From: Flavobacterium sp.
Lineage (GTDB): Bacteria; Bacteroidota; Bacteroidia; Flavobacteriales; Flavobacteriaceae
DNA length: 13,136 nucleotides
Direction: 5' to 3'
Assembly (NCBI GenBank): GCA_030682755.1
Contig: JAUXNR010000658.1
Span: 1-13,136, forward strand
Position 1 is the first letter of the stretch. Every line of letters begins with the position of its first letter. The notes beneath the pieces are model-generated. The model made no database searches. It was not told the DNA's origin and saw only the letters and a program-made list of their open reading frames with translations. Below are positions 1 to 6,830 of the stretch, piece by piece. A program made the position numbers and the translations under genes.

Positions 1-2
1 AA

Positions 3-641
3 ATTACCATATACAGGGCAAAAAGTTTCCTTGATGCACAGTCTGTACAGACTATGCAATTGGTAAAAATTGTTGACCTTGAAGATGAAAATCTTCTAAA
101 CGAACCGATTTGGACAGTAACTGATAACTTTGAAGACCTGACAGAGATACCGTATGGAGATGGTCTATTTTACAGGGTAACTGCATCCAGAGAGGTAAGA
201 TATGCTAATTCTGAAGGAAATACTGTAATTGAATATGCCCCTTCACAGGCTTCAAAGATAGTAGCCAGCCTCATGATGGAAGCCAATGCACCACAGTCAC
301 CGGTACTGAAGTTTCTATCTACAGAACCCGACTCTAATGACGAAATCCATTCAGTTTCATTGAAGTGGTCAAAAACAGCCTATAAAGCCAAATACCACGT
401 TTATAAAATGAACAGTCAGGGGAACTGGACTGAAATTCATCTATTCCAAACCAATGATGATGAGATAGAATTATCCTTGATTGATACTGAGCTGCAATCA
501 GATATTTTAAAGCTGATTAATGATGATGGAGGTACGATTTATCACCACTTTAAAGTAATCGCTGAAAACACAGCCGGAATGCTCAGTATAGAGGAAATTA
601 TACTCACAATCTTCAATGAAGATGATTGGATTGAAATATAA
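3..641 (+). CDS. C-terminal part of a large fibronectin-III-like repeat protein (5' truncated by window)
   Basis: The reading frame is open from the first bases of the window, before the first in-window ATG at 54, so this is the tail (about 212 residues) of a longer gene and not a complete 195-residue protein. It contains beta-rich stretches that resemble fibronectin type III repeats: an IYRAKS strand near the edge, a LFYRVTASREVRYA strand pair, then a second module with SLKWSKTAYKAKYHVYKMN and TIYHHFKVIAENTAG, which match the W and Y/V-A-N-AG positions of FN3 folds. No catalytic motif, membrane segment or sorting tail is visible in this part. The role is unknown; such repeats usually serve as extracellular or structural spacers. 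The FN3 reading is by eye only. The stop lies 44 bp before the next gene on the same strand, so co-transcription is possible. Confidence 0.7.
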   Translation: MTIYRAKSFLDAQSVQTMQLVKIVDLEDENLLNEPIWTVTDNFEDLTEIPYGDGLFYRVTASREVRYANSEGNTVIEYAPSQASKIVASLMMEANAPQSPVLKFLSTEPDSNDEIHSVSLKWSKTAYKAKYHVYKMNSQGNWTEIHLFQTNDDEIELSLIDTELQSDILKLINDDGGTIYHHFKVIAENTAGMLSIEEIILTIFNEDDWIEI

Positions 642-685
642 TTATATAAAAACACGTTCTAATATGATTAATAATAAATTTAAAA

Positions 686-1144
686 ATGATGACTATGAAA
701 AAATTAATTTTAAGCGTTTTCGCAACATTTGTATTATTTGCCTGTAGCAGTGATGATGATGGCGGATCTAATAATGGTGGTGATATATTTATTACTTTTA
801 AAGTGAATGGAACCACCTATAATATGGAACCTTATACATCAGCTTCTCTACAGGTTGAAATAGGAGCCGATCAGGGAATAAATGCTAGTTATAGAGCTAT
901 TTCACTATTAATGCCAACGGATTATGAACTGGGAAGCCATTCAATTACTGATTCTTGGGACGAGGATGCCTACAATGCAAGTTTTTCTCAAGGAGATATT
1001 ACAATAGACGCCGTATCTGGGACTTTGGTTATAACCACAATTAACGATGATTTTATACAGGGCACATTCAATTTTACTGGAGAAGATGAAGATGGGATGA
1101 CCTACAACATAACTGAAGGTTCATTTAAAGCAGATAAGCTCTAA
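686..1144 (+). CDS. Small surface-type lipoprotein, DUF6252-like
   Basis: The protein has a short lipoprotein signal: MKK, a hydrophobic core, then the lipobox LFAC with the modified Cys at residue 20. The Cys is followed by SSDDDGG; acidic residues just after the Cys are the pattern associated with export of Bacteroidota lipoproteins to the cell surface. The mature part of about 130 residues opens with FKVNGTTY and ends with SGTLVITTINDDFIQGTFNFTG...ITEGSF, which resembles DUF6252-type beta-sandwich lipoproteins of unknown function. Three ATGs are possible (686, 689, 695); the one at 695 gives the cleaner MKKLIL signal and may be the true start. There is no visible link to the decayed sequence that follows. 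Lipoprotein status is secure, family assignment less so. Confidence 0.85.
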   Translation: MMTMKKLILSVFATFVLFACSSDDDGGSNNGGDIFITFKVNGTTYNMEPYTSASLQVEIGADQGINASYRAISLLMPTDYELGSHSITDSWDEDAYNASFSQGDITIDAVSGTLVITTINDDFIQGTFNFTGEDEDGMTYNITEGSFKADKL

Positions 1145-1432
1145 AGCAAATACAGTTTAATTTAAAAAATTCAATAATAAATCAACAGTTAACAAATCAG
1201 TTGGCTCTTGATTTACGCGATAAGTTTATAAATAGGGTACCCAACGCAAAAAGAAATCTTTAAGATTCATGACATTGAGTTGCTCCCCCATTACTGCTGA
1301 AAATACCTTACTTTGTGAATTATTTGAATGGGGAAAACGAAACTGGCGTAGTAAGGATGACAATATCGTTGGTATATCGCATCCAGTACAAAAATTCAGA
1401 AACTGACAGAAAAGTAGAAAAACATTCCTAAA
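1145..1432 (+). other. Decayed coding sequence, unidentified
   Basis: This stretch has no intact gene, but coding-like pieces are scattered over frames. From about 1180 to 1266 one frame reads NQQLTNQLALDLRDKF and stops at TAA (1264-1266). A different frame from ATG 1269 to TGA 1406 reads 45 residues including ELFEWGKRNWRSKDDN, with normal-looking composition. The pieces are too short to assign to a family. Their arrangement, with a change of frame within about 200 bp, suggests remnants of one or more old genes. No RNA gene or clear promoter was seen here. Confidence 0.35.
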
Positions 1433-1687
1433 ATGAATGCTATGATTCCAGATTTTGAATTTTCTAAACAGTAAATCATTGATACTGATGCAAAATTACC
1501 TTTCTTATTCGACCTATCTTTTACGGGAAAAATCAAGAATGCTAAGGAACTCTCAGCAAAAGTTAATGGTATAAAGCGTACTCGACTTGGTAGTATAGAT
1601 GTACTTGGGGTTGAAATAGATTCATTACTTTCTCAGTATTTACAGAACAATAAAGGTATGTTTCGCTTTACTTACGTATCTTCCTGA
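1433..1687 (+). pseudogene. Broken small gene or gene fragment, unidentified
   Basis: Reading from ATG 1433, the frame gives MNAMIPDFEFSKQ, an in-frame TAA at 1472-1474, and then about 70 uninterrupted codons to TGA 1685-1687. The later part reads LPFLFDLSFTGKIKNAKEL, then VNGIKRTRLGSIDVLGVEID and FRFTYVSS, with composition typical of a folded protein. The internal stop early in the frame suggests a recently broken gene, although a start downstream of the stop cannot be excluded. I do not recognise the family. It lies just upstream of the IS insertion and may belong to the same decayed stretch as the pieces at 1180-1406. Confidence 0.5.
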
Positions 1688-1734
1688 GATCAGAAAGAGA
1701 AAAGAATTAACTAAAACTCTTTAATTTTTATCAA

Positions 1735-1756
1735 AAATACGTGATTTTCCGTATTT
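1735..1756. promoter_or_regulatory. Palindromic element, copy A (AATAC-10 nt-GTATT)
   Basis: AAATACG (1735-1741) and CGTATTT (1750-1756) are perfect inverted repeats separated by 8 nt containing TTTTC. The same geometry recurs at 6734-6753. Removing the IS and one target copy would place this element about 60 bp upstream of the amidase start at 2800, a good position for an operator or promoter-proximal site of the three-gene operon. It could instead be a weak terminator-like hairpin of the decayed gene upstream; no T-run directly follows it. Confidence 0.4.
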
Positions 1757-1779
1757 ACTGATTATTTATAAATATATAC

Positions 1780-1786
1780 TTTTATA
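1780..1786. repeat. Target site duplication, left copy (TTTTATA)
   Basis: TTTTATA directly abuts the left end of the IS and is repeated exactly at 2763-2769 next to the right end. Seven bp is within the range known for IS982-family insertions. The perfect match indicates simple transposition with no later rearrangement of the flanks. Confidence 0.85.
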
Positions 1787-1806
1787 ACCCGTAGTGCAAT
1801 ATAAAA
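1787..1806 (+). repeat. IS982 left terminal inverted repeat
   Basis: It begins ACCCGTAGTGCA and matches the reverse complement of 2743-2762 at 18 of 20 positions, with the outer 12 perfect. It is the presumed transposase binding and cleavage end. Confidence 0.88.
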
Positions 1807-1877
1807 AAAGTTGCTCAAAACACTAAAAATAAGTACATTCTATTGACTACCAATCAAATACAATTATGAGCAACCTT
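1807..1877 (+). promoter_or_regulatory. Long-range hairpin covering the transposase start codon
   Basis: GTTGCTCA at 1810-1817 is a perfect inverted repeat of TGAGCAAC at 1867-1874. The second arm contains the TG of the transposase ATG (1866-1868) and its next two codons; allowing one mismatch the stem extends to 11 bp (1807-1817 with 1867-1877). In an RNA that enters from outside the IS, both arms are present and the start would be paired. A transcript starting inside the loop would lack the left arm. This suggests protection against read-through expression, a strategy known for other insertion sequences such as IS10. It is an inference from pairing only. Confidence 0.4.
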
Positions 1878-2747
1878 GAAGCAAGTTACAAATTAATTTT
1901 CAAAGAATTAAGTAAAATTTCAGACGCAGAAAACTTTTACTTCAAACCTATTATACCAAACCTATCTGATTTAGAATTAATTAGCTTAACTATTTTGGCA
2001 GAGTTTAAATCAATCGACTCAGAGCATCAACTTTTTAGAGAAATCAAAGGTTGGGAAATTGAGACTAAAATCGAACGAAGTGTTTACAATAGAAGAAAGC
2101 GAAAATTGTTTCCATACATTGAAAAATTAAGAATAAAAATGGCTGAAAAATTTAATGAGTTTGAAAATTATTTTGTAATAGATAGTATGCCTTTAGAAGT
2201 ATGTAAAATGGCTCGTTCTTCTAGGAGTAAGATTTGTAAAGAAGTAGATTATGCAATTCCTAACAAAGGATTTTGTGCTTCTCAAAATTTACATTTCTAT
2301 GGTTATAAACTTCATGCTATTTGCACCATTAATGGCGTTTTTCAAAGTTTTGATTTGTCGGCGGCTTCTGTACATGACATCCATTATTTACAAGATATAA
2401 AAACACAACTTTCAGATTGTGTTATACTTGGAGATAAAGGATATCTTTCCCAAACGATTCAACTTGACTTATTTAATGAAGTAAACATTGAATTGGAAAC
2501 GCCAAAAAGGAAAAATCAGAAAGATTACAAACCTCAGTTTTATCAATTCAAAAAATACAGAAAACGTATAGAAACTTTATTTTCTCAATTATGTGACCAG
2601 TTCATGATTAGAAGAAATTATGCAAAATCTTTCGAAGGTTTTAAAACTAGAATTTTAGCAAAGATTACTACTTTGACAACAATTCAATATCTCAATAAAT
2701 TTGTATTCAACAGAAATATTAACAACTTAAAAATTAATCTAGTTTAA
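1866..2747 (+). CDS. IS982-family transposase (DDE)
   Basis: The 293-residue protein has the usual length and layout of IS982 transposases: a helical N-terminal DNA-binding part (about 1-100), then an RNase H-like DDE core. The likely catalytic residues are Asp106 in FVIDSMPLEVCK, Asp190 in LGDKGYL and Glu236 in RKRIETLFSQL. The IDSxPLEVCK and KRIE..FSQL signatures are typical of the family. The frame is intact, with no frameshift or internal stop. The stop at 2745-2747 sits within the right inverted repeat, and the start ATG lies in a possible inhibitory stem. The element therefore appears able to move. Confidence 0.95.
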   Translation: MSNLEASYKLIFKELSKISDAENFYFKPIIPNLSDLELISLTILAEFKSIDSEHQLFREIKGWEIETKIERSVYNRRKRKLFPYIEKLRIKMAEKFNEFENYFVIDSMPLEVCKMARSSRSKICKEVDYAIPNKGFCASQNLHFYGYKLHAICTINGVFQSFDLSAASVHDIHYLQDIKTQLSDCVILGDKGYLSQTIQLDLFNEVNIELETPKRKNQKDYKPQFYQFKKYRKRIETLFSQLCDQFMIRRNYAKSFEGFKTRILAKITTLTTIQYLNKFVFNRNINNLKINLV

Positions 2748-2762
2748 TAATGCACTACGGGT
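2743..2762 (-). repeat. IS982 right terminal inverted repeat
   Basis: Its reverse complement begins ACCCGTAGTGCA and matches the left end at 18 of 20 positions. It overlaps the transposase stop codon. Confidence 0.88.
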
Positions 2763-2769
2763 TTTTATA
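2763..2769. repeat. Target site duplication, right copy (TTTTATA)
   Basis: Exact copy of 1780-1786 immediately after the right IS end, 30 bp before the next gene's start codon. Confidence 0.85.
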
Positions 2770-2799
2770 TGTTTTTATGATGCATTAAAAATAATCAAA

Positions 2800-3786
2800 A
2801 TGGAAACAAAATATGGATTTACAAAAATGACTATATCCGAATTTGAAAATTGGATATCACGCTTAAGGGTGGGGCGAACTATTTTAAAAATTCAACAGCA
2901 TCACACGTATATTCCTAGTTATATTCATTTTAAAGGGACTAATCATTTTGAAAGGCAATTAGCCATGAAAAATCATCATGTGAATCAAAATGGTTGGCGA
3001 GATATTGGGCAACATTTTACTATTTTTCCTGACGGAACTGTTTTAACTGGTAGGAGTTTGGAATTATCACCTGCTTGTATTACCAATCAAAATGCGAATT
3101 CCATTTGTATTGAAAACTTCGGAAATTTTGATTTGAATGGAGATGTGATGAATACGCTACAAAAAGAATCTATCATCACAGCAACAGCTGCTTTATGTAA
3201 AAAGTTTAATTTACCCGTAAATTCTAACACAATTGTTTATCATCATTGGTTTCGATTGGATAATGGATTTAGAAATAATGGAGCAGGAGGAAATAAATCC
3301 TGTCCGGGGACAAATTTTTTTGGAGGTAACAAAGTAAGTGATTTCGAAAATAATTTTGCTCCATTGGTTACTCTCAAATTAAATGGACATCCCATAAAAA
3401 CAGATACTACTTCTATTTTAAAATATGTTTGTGTAACTGCAAGCGTTTTGAACATAAGAACTGCACCTTTAGCAAGTAGTACCAAAGCAAAAGAGCGATC
3501 CAGTATTGAAATGGGAGCTGTCTTACGGGTTTATGAAGAAAGAGATAATTGGTATAAAATTTCTAATTCATTAGAACATTGGGTTGCGGGAAGGTATACA
3601 GAGGAGGTAAAACGAGCTACCGTAAATACTACTGTTTTAAATGTTAGAACCGGACCTGGAACAAATTATCCAAAAACATCAAGTGTATTGAAAGACGAGG
3701 AAATTTTTATTCATGAAGAAAGTAATGGCTGGTGTAAGATTGGTTTGGATGACAAATGGGTGAGCAAATCCTATCTAACATTTTGA
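2800..3786 (+). CDS. N-acetylmuramoyl-L-alanine amidase (Amidase_2/PGRP fold) with two SH3b domains
   Basis: The 328-residue protein would cleave the bond between N-acetylmuramic acid and the stem peptide of peptidoglycan. Residues about 20-180 form a type 2 amidase domain. The presumed zinc ligands are His34 or His35 in IQQHHTY, His148 or His149 in VYHHWF, and Cys168 in KSCPGTNFF. GQHFTIFPDG (70-79), GR (84-85) and ICIENFGNFD (102-111) are further family motifs. Two bacterial SH3 domains follow, at about 206-265 (VLNIRTAP...WYKI...WVAGRY) and 270-328 (VLNVRTGPGTNYP...WCKI...WVSKSYL), likely for wall binding. There is no signal peptide or membrane segment, so export would need another route or lysis. 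The next gene starts 6 bp after the stop. The IS insertion ends 37 bp before the ATG, so expression may now depend on a promoter in or near the IS. A phage-type lysin origin is possible, but no other phage gene is present. Confidence 0.92.
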   Translation: METKYGFTKMTISEFENWISRLRVGRTILKIQQHHTYIPSYIHFKGTNHFERQLAMKNHHVNQNGWRDIGQHFTIFPDGTVLTGRSLELSPACITNQNANSICIENFGNFDLNGDVMNTLQKESIITATAALCKKFNLPVNSNTIVYHHWFRLDNGFRNNGAGGNKSCPGTNFFGGNKVSDFENNFAPLVTLKLNGHPIKTDTTSILKYVCVTASVLNIRTAPLASSTKAKERSSIEMGAVLRVYEERDNWYKISNSLEHWVAGRYTEEVKRATVNTTVLNVRTGPGTNYPKTSSVLKDEEIFIHEESNGWCKIGLDDKWVSKSYLTF

Positions 3787-3792
3787 TAAACA

Positions 3793-5019
3793 ATGAATAA
3801 AGTAGGTATATATATTTCGGGTTTAGGTCAATCTTTTCACAACGAAAATGTAGAAAAGTATGCTGAGCGTTTTAGAAATGAGCTTCATTTTAATGAGAAG
3901 GGAAGTAACTATGCATTGAAAAGTGAAATTATAACCTACACTGATAAGAAAACAGCAAAAGTGGTGAGATTAGTTAAGGAAGGTTTAACAAGCAGTGATG
4001 AAGTTGCTTATACTTTTTATGAGTTTGAGTACAATGAGCTTTTGACTGAGCGGTTTAAAAGGCAAAATATTCTACTTAAAAATCTAATTCTTTTTGGGCT
4101 AGTTTTTAAAAAATTCCCACAATTATTTAAACGAATATTTGTACAAGATCATTATAACAGACCTTATCTTTCTTTTTATGCTTTTTTTATATTAGCTTTT
4201 GTTTCGCTTGCTGTTTTATTTTTAATACCTGCTACTCTTGATATGTTGTATGAATTTAAAGGCATTAAATCGATTTTAGAAGGGATTAAAAATAGTTCAA
4301 TAGAATTTCCTCCTTTTATCGGGGAGGTTTATACTCGGACCTTTCCGTTTTTGAAAGAAATTTATAAATGGACGGTCCCTGTTACTACCCTAATATTAAT
4401 CACAGTTCCAGAATCTAAAACTATTGTTACTTCAATTGCGACAGAATTTGCTTGTGCAGACAGATATTTGAATGATGGTATTCAAAGTCAAGTTATATTA
4501 GGTAATTTAGATTTATTAGTTGAGTATATAGTAGAAAATGAGCCTAATTCTAAAATTCATTATCATTGTTACAGTTTTGGGTCACTCATTGCGATGGATT
4601 ATTTATTTCCTTTGGGAAGTATTCCATCTACTAACGCGAAATTGCACTCTGAAGTTTTAATTACGATTGGTAACCCTTATGAATTTATTAATTCTTATTA
4701 CAGCAAGTATTTTTCAAATCGCAGTTTAGTTTTGGAAGAAAAGATAAAATGGATTAATGTTTATTCTATTTCTGATGCTTTGTCTTCCAACTTTAGAAAT
4801 GATTCTACACGAGGTGAGGCTATGTATGGACTTAAAAATTCTTCGCTAAAACCTGAAAATATTAATTATGAAATAACTCCCGATAAATCACAGAATTTTT
4901 ACAACTTCATTACAATGGATGGGATCAGAATGCATAAACTTTATTGGGATTCAGAAACTAATGGTCAGAGTTGTGTTCGGTTAATTGTTGACTTTTTAGA
5001 TAAACAAGCGATATTATGA
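3793..5019 (+). CDS. Membrane-anchored alpha/beta-hydrolase-like protein
   Basis: The 408-residue protein opens with VGIYISGLGQSF, a beta strand and glycine turn like the oxyanion region of lipases and esterases. IHYHCYSFGSLIAMDYL places Ser261 in a nucleophile elbow of form C-Y-S-F-G, where the usual first Gly is Cys. Candidate partners are Asp328 in VYSISDALSSNF and His381 in RMHKLYWDS, giving a Ser-Asp-His order and spacing that fit the fold. Two hydrophobic segments, at about 127-150 and 190-206, interrupt the fold between the first strand and the elbow, so the enzyme is probably membrane-bound with a cap-like insert. There is no signal peptide. It starts 6 bp after the amidase and overlaps the amidohydrolase by 4 bp. 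The substrate is unknown; a lipid or acyl ester is plausible from membrane location. A degraded homologue of its last 65 or so residues lies at 6831-7035 and conserves the His region. Confidence 0.7.
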   Translation: MNKVGIYISGLGQSFHNENVEKYAERFRNELHFNEKGSNYALKSEIITYTDKKTAKVVRLVKEGLTSSDEVAYTFYEFEYNELLTERFKRQNILLKNLILFGLVFKKFPQLFKRIFVQDHYNRPYLSFYAFFILAFVSLAVLFLIPATLDMLYEFKGIKSILEGIKNSSIEFPPFIGEVYTRTFPFLKEIYKWTVPVTTLILITVPESKTIVTSIATEFACADRYLNDGIQSQVILGNLDLLVEYIVENEPNSKIHYHCYSFGSLIAMDYLFPLGSIPSTNAKLHSEVLITIGNPYEFINSYYSKYFSNRSLVLEEKIKWINVYSISDALSSNFRNDSTRGEAMYGLKNSSLKPENINYEITPDKSQNFYNFITMDGIRMHKLYWDSETNGQSCVRLIVDFLDKQAIL

Positions 5020-6482
5020 AGATAAGAAAACCAATCTATAACGTACATACCCATATTTTTACTATTGATCATGTGCCAAATAAATTCGGGAAACGTTTGA
5101 TGCCCTTAGGGCTTCATCATATTATAACTATGCGGTTTGTAAAATGGTATTACAAAAACTTTACATCGCGAGGTAATTATGATTTTAGAGTTTTTAAAAA
5201 TAAGTTAGATAGTATAAGATATCTTATTTTAGATTTTATGAAATGGACGATTGTTCTTCATTTAATTAATAAGTGTATCATATTTATAGTGCGGTGGGTT
5301 TTTTCCATTCTGACTAATTTTTTTAGAGTTGATTTTATTTTTAGTAAAGCCACCCGAGAAACTGTAAAGCGATTTTTGACTTTAGGACGTTATTCATTAT
5401 ATCATGATCAATCCAAAATCTTTGATTTGCTTACCAAAAGTTACGATACAAACACCCGTTTCGTTGTTCTGTCTATGGATATGGATTATATGGAAGCTGC
5501 AGAGCCAACGATTCCTTATTTGGATCAGTTGGAAGAATTGCGGATTATCAAACAGCGTAAAAAAGACAAATTTCTTCCATTTCTATTTTTAGACCCGAGA
5601 CGAATAGAAGCAACAAAAAATGGTCTTAAAAATCATAATTATGAAAATTATGCCAAACATTTGTTACACACACAACAATTTGATGGTATTAAACTTTATC
5701 CTGCTTTAGGTTATTATCCGTTTGATAAAAATCTGATTGAAATGTATCGATTTGCTCAAGAAAATGAGATTCCTATTATGACACATTGTATAGCAGGAAC
5801 CGTATTTTTTAGAGGAGATAAAAAGACAGAATGGTCAAGTCATCCGATATTGAAATATAATAAAAAAGGAGGGCAATTAGAGCCAATTCCACTTCCTCAA
5901 AAAGGAGGTCTTCAGTACACAACAAATTTCACTCATCCATTAAATTATCATTGTTTGATGAATAGAAACTTATTAAAAGAATATTTAGGAACCACTATCG
6001 AGGAAACCCCTGATTTTAGTAAGTTGAAAGTATGTTTAGCTCATTTTGGAGGTGAAGAAGAATGGAAAAAGTATATGAAGGATGGTTGGAATACTTATAA
6101 CAAAAACATCAATCATGATCCAAAAGATGTTTATTTGAGATATAAAAATACATTGAATCACGGAAATCCGAGAACCATTTGGTGGAATGCGAGTTGGTTG
6201 TCTGTGATTTATGATTTAATGGTTGCGTACGATAACGTATATGCTGATATTTCATTTATTTTACACGATCAGGATTTATTTCCCTTACTCCGATTTTTGT
6301 TGGAAGATAATAAAGTGAAGCATAAAATTTTATTCGGTTCCGATTATTATGTTGTAAGTCAGAAAAACACAGAAAAATATTTACATTTAAACTTACGAGG
6401 TTACTTAGGTAATGATCTTTTTGAAATGATTGCAAGTGATAATCCGAGGAGATTTTTAAGTACAAAGTTTAAGCAGTATTAA
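5016..6482 (+). CDS. Amidohydrolase-superfamily metal-dependent hydrolase with a hydrophobic insert
   Basis: The 488-residue protein carries the metal-binding pattern of amidohydrolase TIM barrels: His11-x-His13 in YNVHTHIF at the first strand, Lys226 in DGIKLYPALGYYP, His257 in IPIMTHC, His343 in CLAHFGG and Asp443 in ILFGSDYYV. This order resembles the Amidohydro_2 branch. Residues about 67-105 are strongly hydrophobic with scattered Arg and Lys (FMKWTIVLHLINKCIIFIVR), forming one or two membrane-associated helices between strand 1 and the rest of the barrel, which is unusual for this mostly soluble family. The start ATG overlaps the previous stop (ATGA), implying translational coupling. 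The substrate cannot be told from sequence; the family includes deaminases, decarboxylases and lactonases. No signal peptide is present. It is the last gene of the operon; no strong terminator follows. Confidence 0.82.
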   Translation: MKIRKPIYNVHTHIFTIDHVPNKFGKRLMPLGLHHIITMRFVKWYYKNFTSRGNYDFRVFKNKLDSIRYLILDFMKWTIVLHLINKCIIFIVRWVFSILTNFFRVDFIFSKATRETVKRFLTLGRYSLYHDQSKIFDLLTKSYDTNTRFVVLSMDMDYMEAAEPTIPYLDQLEELRIIKQRKKDKFLPFLFLDPRRIEATKNGLKNHNYENYAKHLLHTQQFDGIKLYPALGYYPFDKNLIEMYRFAQENEIPIMTHCIAGTVFFRGDKKTEWSSHPILKYNKKGGQLEPIPLPQKGGLQYTTNFTHPLNYHCLMNRNLLKEYLGTTIEETPDFSKLKVCLAHFGGEEEWKKYMKDGWNTYNKNINHDPKDVYLRYKNTLNHGNPRTIWWNASWLSVIYDLMVAYDNVYADISFILHDQDLFPLLRFLLEDNKVKHKILFGSDYYVVSQKNTEKYLHLNLRGYLGNDLFEMIASDNPRRFLSTKFKQY

Positions 6483-6830
6483 TATAATTTCAAATTCTTA
6501 TTTATAAAAAACTTCGAAAGATTAAAATTTACTTTATTGAAAAGAGATATTTTTATTAATTTACTACAGAATTATTTTTATATATTTTCATAAATTGTAT
6601 ATTTAAAATTAAATATCAAATTTCAATTTATATCTTAAAATGTCAAAATGGAAAAACCCGTATTTTTCTTCTATTAATTTTTATTATCTTACCCACTATT
6701 ACTAATTTATCTTTTTTGTTAAAAAATTTAAAAAATACCGGTTTTCAGGTATTGACAAAAATAATACAACTAAGTTAATTTTTTCAAAATAGTTGATGTC
6801 TTAAAAAAACATATTCTAGCATTACACTTT
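6483..6830. other. Very AT-rich intergenic region without a gene
   Basis: This stretch is dominated by A/T runs and has no convincing reading frame or RNA gene. The only structured item seen is the palindrome at 6734-6753. The last part (about 6785-6830) may be further decayed sequence of the hydrolase remnant that starts at 6831, because VDVLKK-like codons at about 6790 sit where INVYSI would be expected, but the match is too weak to count. Confidence 0.5.
6734..6753. promoter_or_regulatory. Palindromic element, copy B (AATAC-10 nt-GTATT)
   Basis: AATACC (6734-6739) and GGTATT (6748-6753) are perfect inverted repeats with an 8-nt loop containing TTTTC, followed by GAC. Copy A at 1735-1756 has the same AATAC to GTATT spacing, the same TTTTC in the spacer and a similar NAC tail. 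Copy B precedes the remnant hydrolase as copy A once preceded the intact operon. It may be an operator or an RNA hairpin. No T-run follows closely, so it is a poor intrinsic terminator. Confidence 0.4.

Larger units (their letters stand above)
1787..2762 (+). mobile_element. Complete IS982-family insertion sequence (976 bp)
   Basis: The element is bounded by terminal inverted repeats beginning ACCCGTAGTGCA at 1787 and, on the other strand, at 2762. The first 12 bp are perfect and 18 of the first 20 match. Ends starting with AC, a length near 1 kb and a single DDE transposase are characteristic of IS982. It is flanked by a 7-bp direct repeat (1780-1786, 2763-2769). The transposase stop codon lies inside the right inverted repeat. 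The insertion falls in the leader of the operon starting at 2800, separating it from sequence, including a palindrome, that once lay just upstream. Confidence 0.92.

Noticed and set aside
613..816. Open frame on the minus strand across the lipoprotein start
   Set aside because: It lies opposite two well-supported genes, is Ile/Phe/Asn-rich as expected for a complementary frame of AT-rich DNA, and shows no domain.
2800..3786. Amidase as evidence of a prophage
   Set aside because: No holin, tail, capsid, integrase or attachment site is visible in the window, and the gene is in an operon with two metabolic-type hydrolases.
5404..5592. 62-codon frame inside the amidohydrolase gene
   Set aside because: It overlaps the metal-dependent hydrolase in another frame and has no recognisable features.
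6653..6664. AAAAACCCGTA resembling the outer end of the IS982 inverted repeat plus flank
   Set aside because: Only about 8 bases match the IS end itself, the match stops at GTA, and no transposase remnant is nearby; likely chance in AT-rich DNA.
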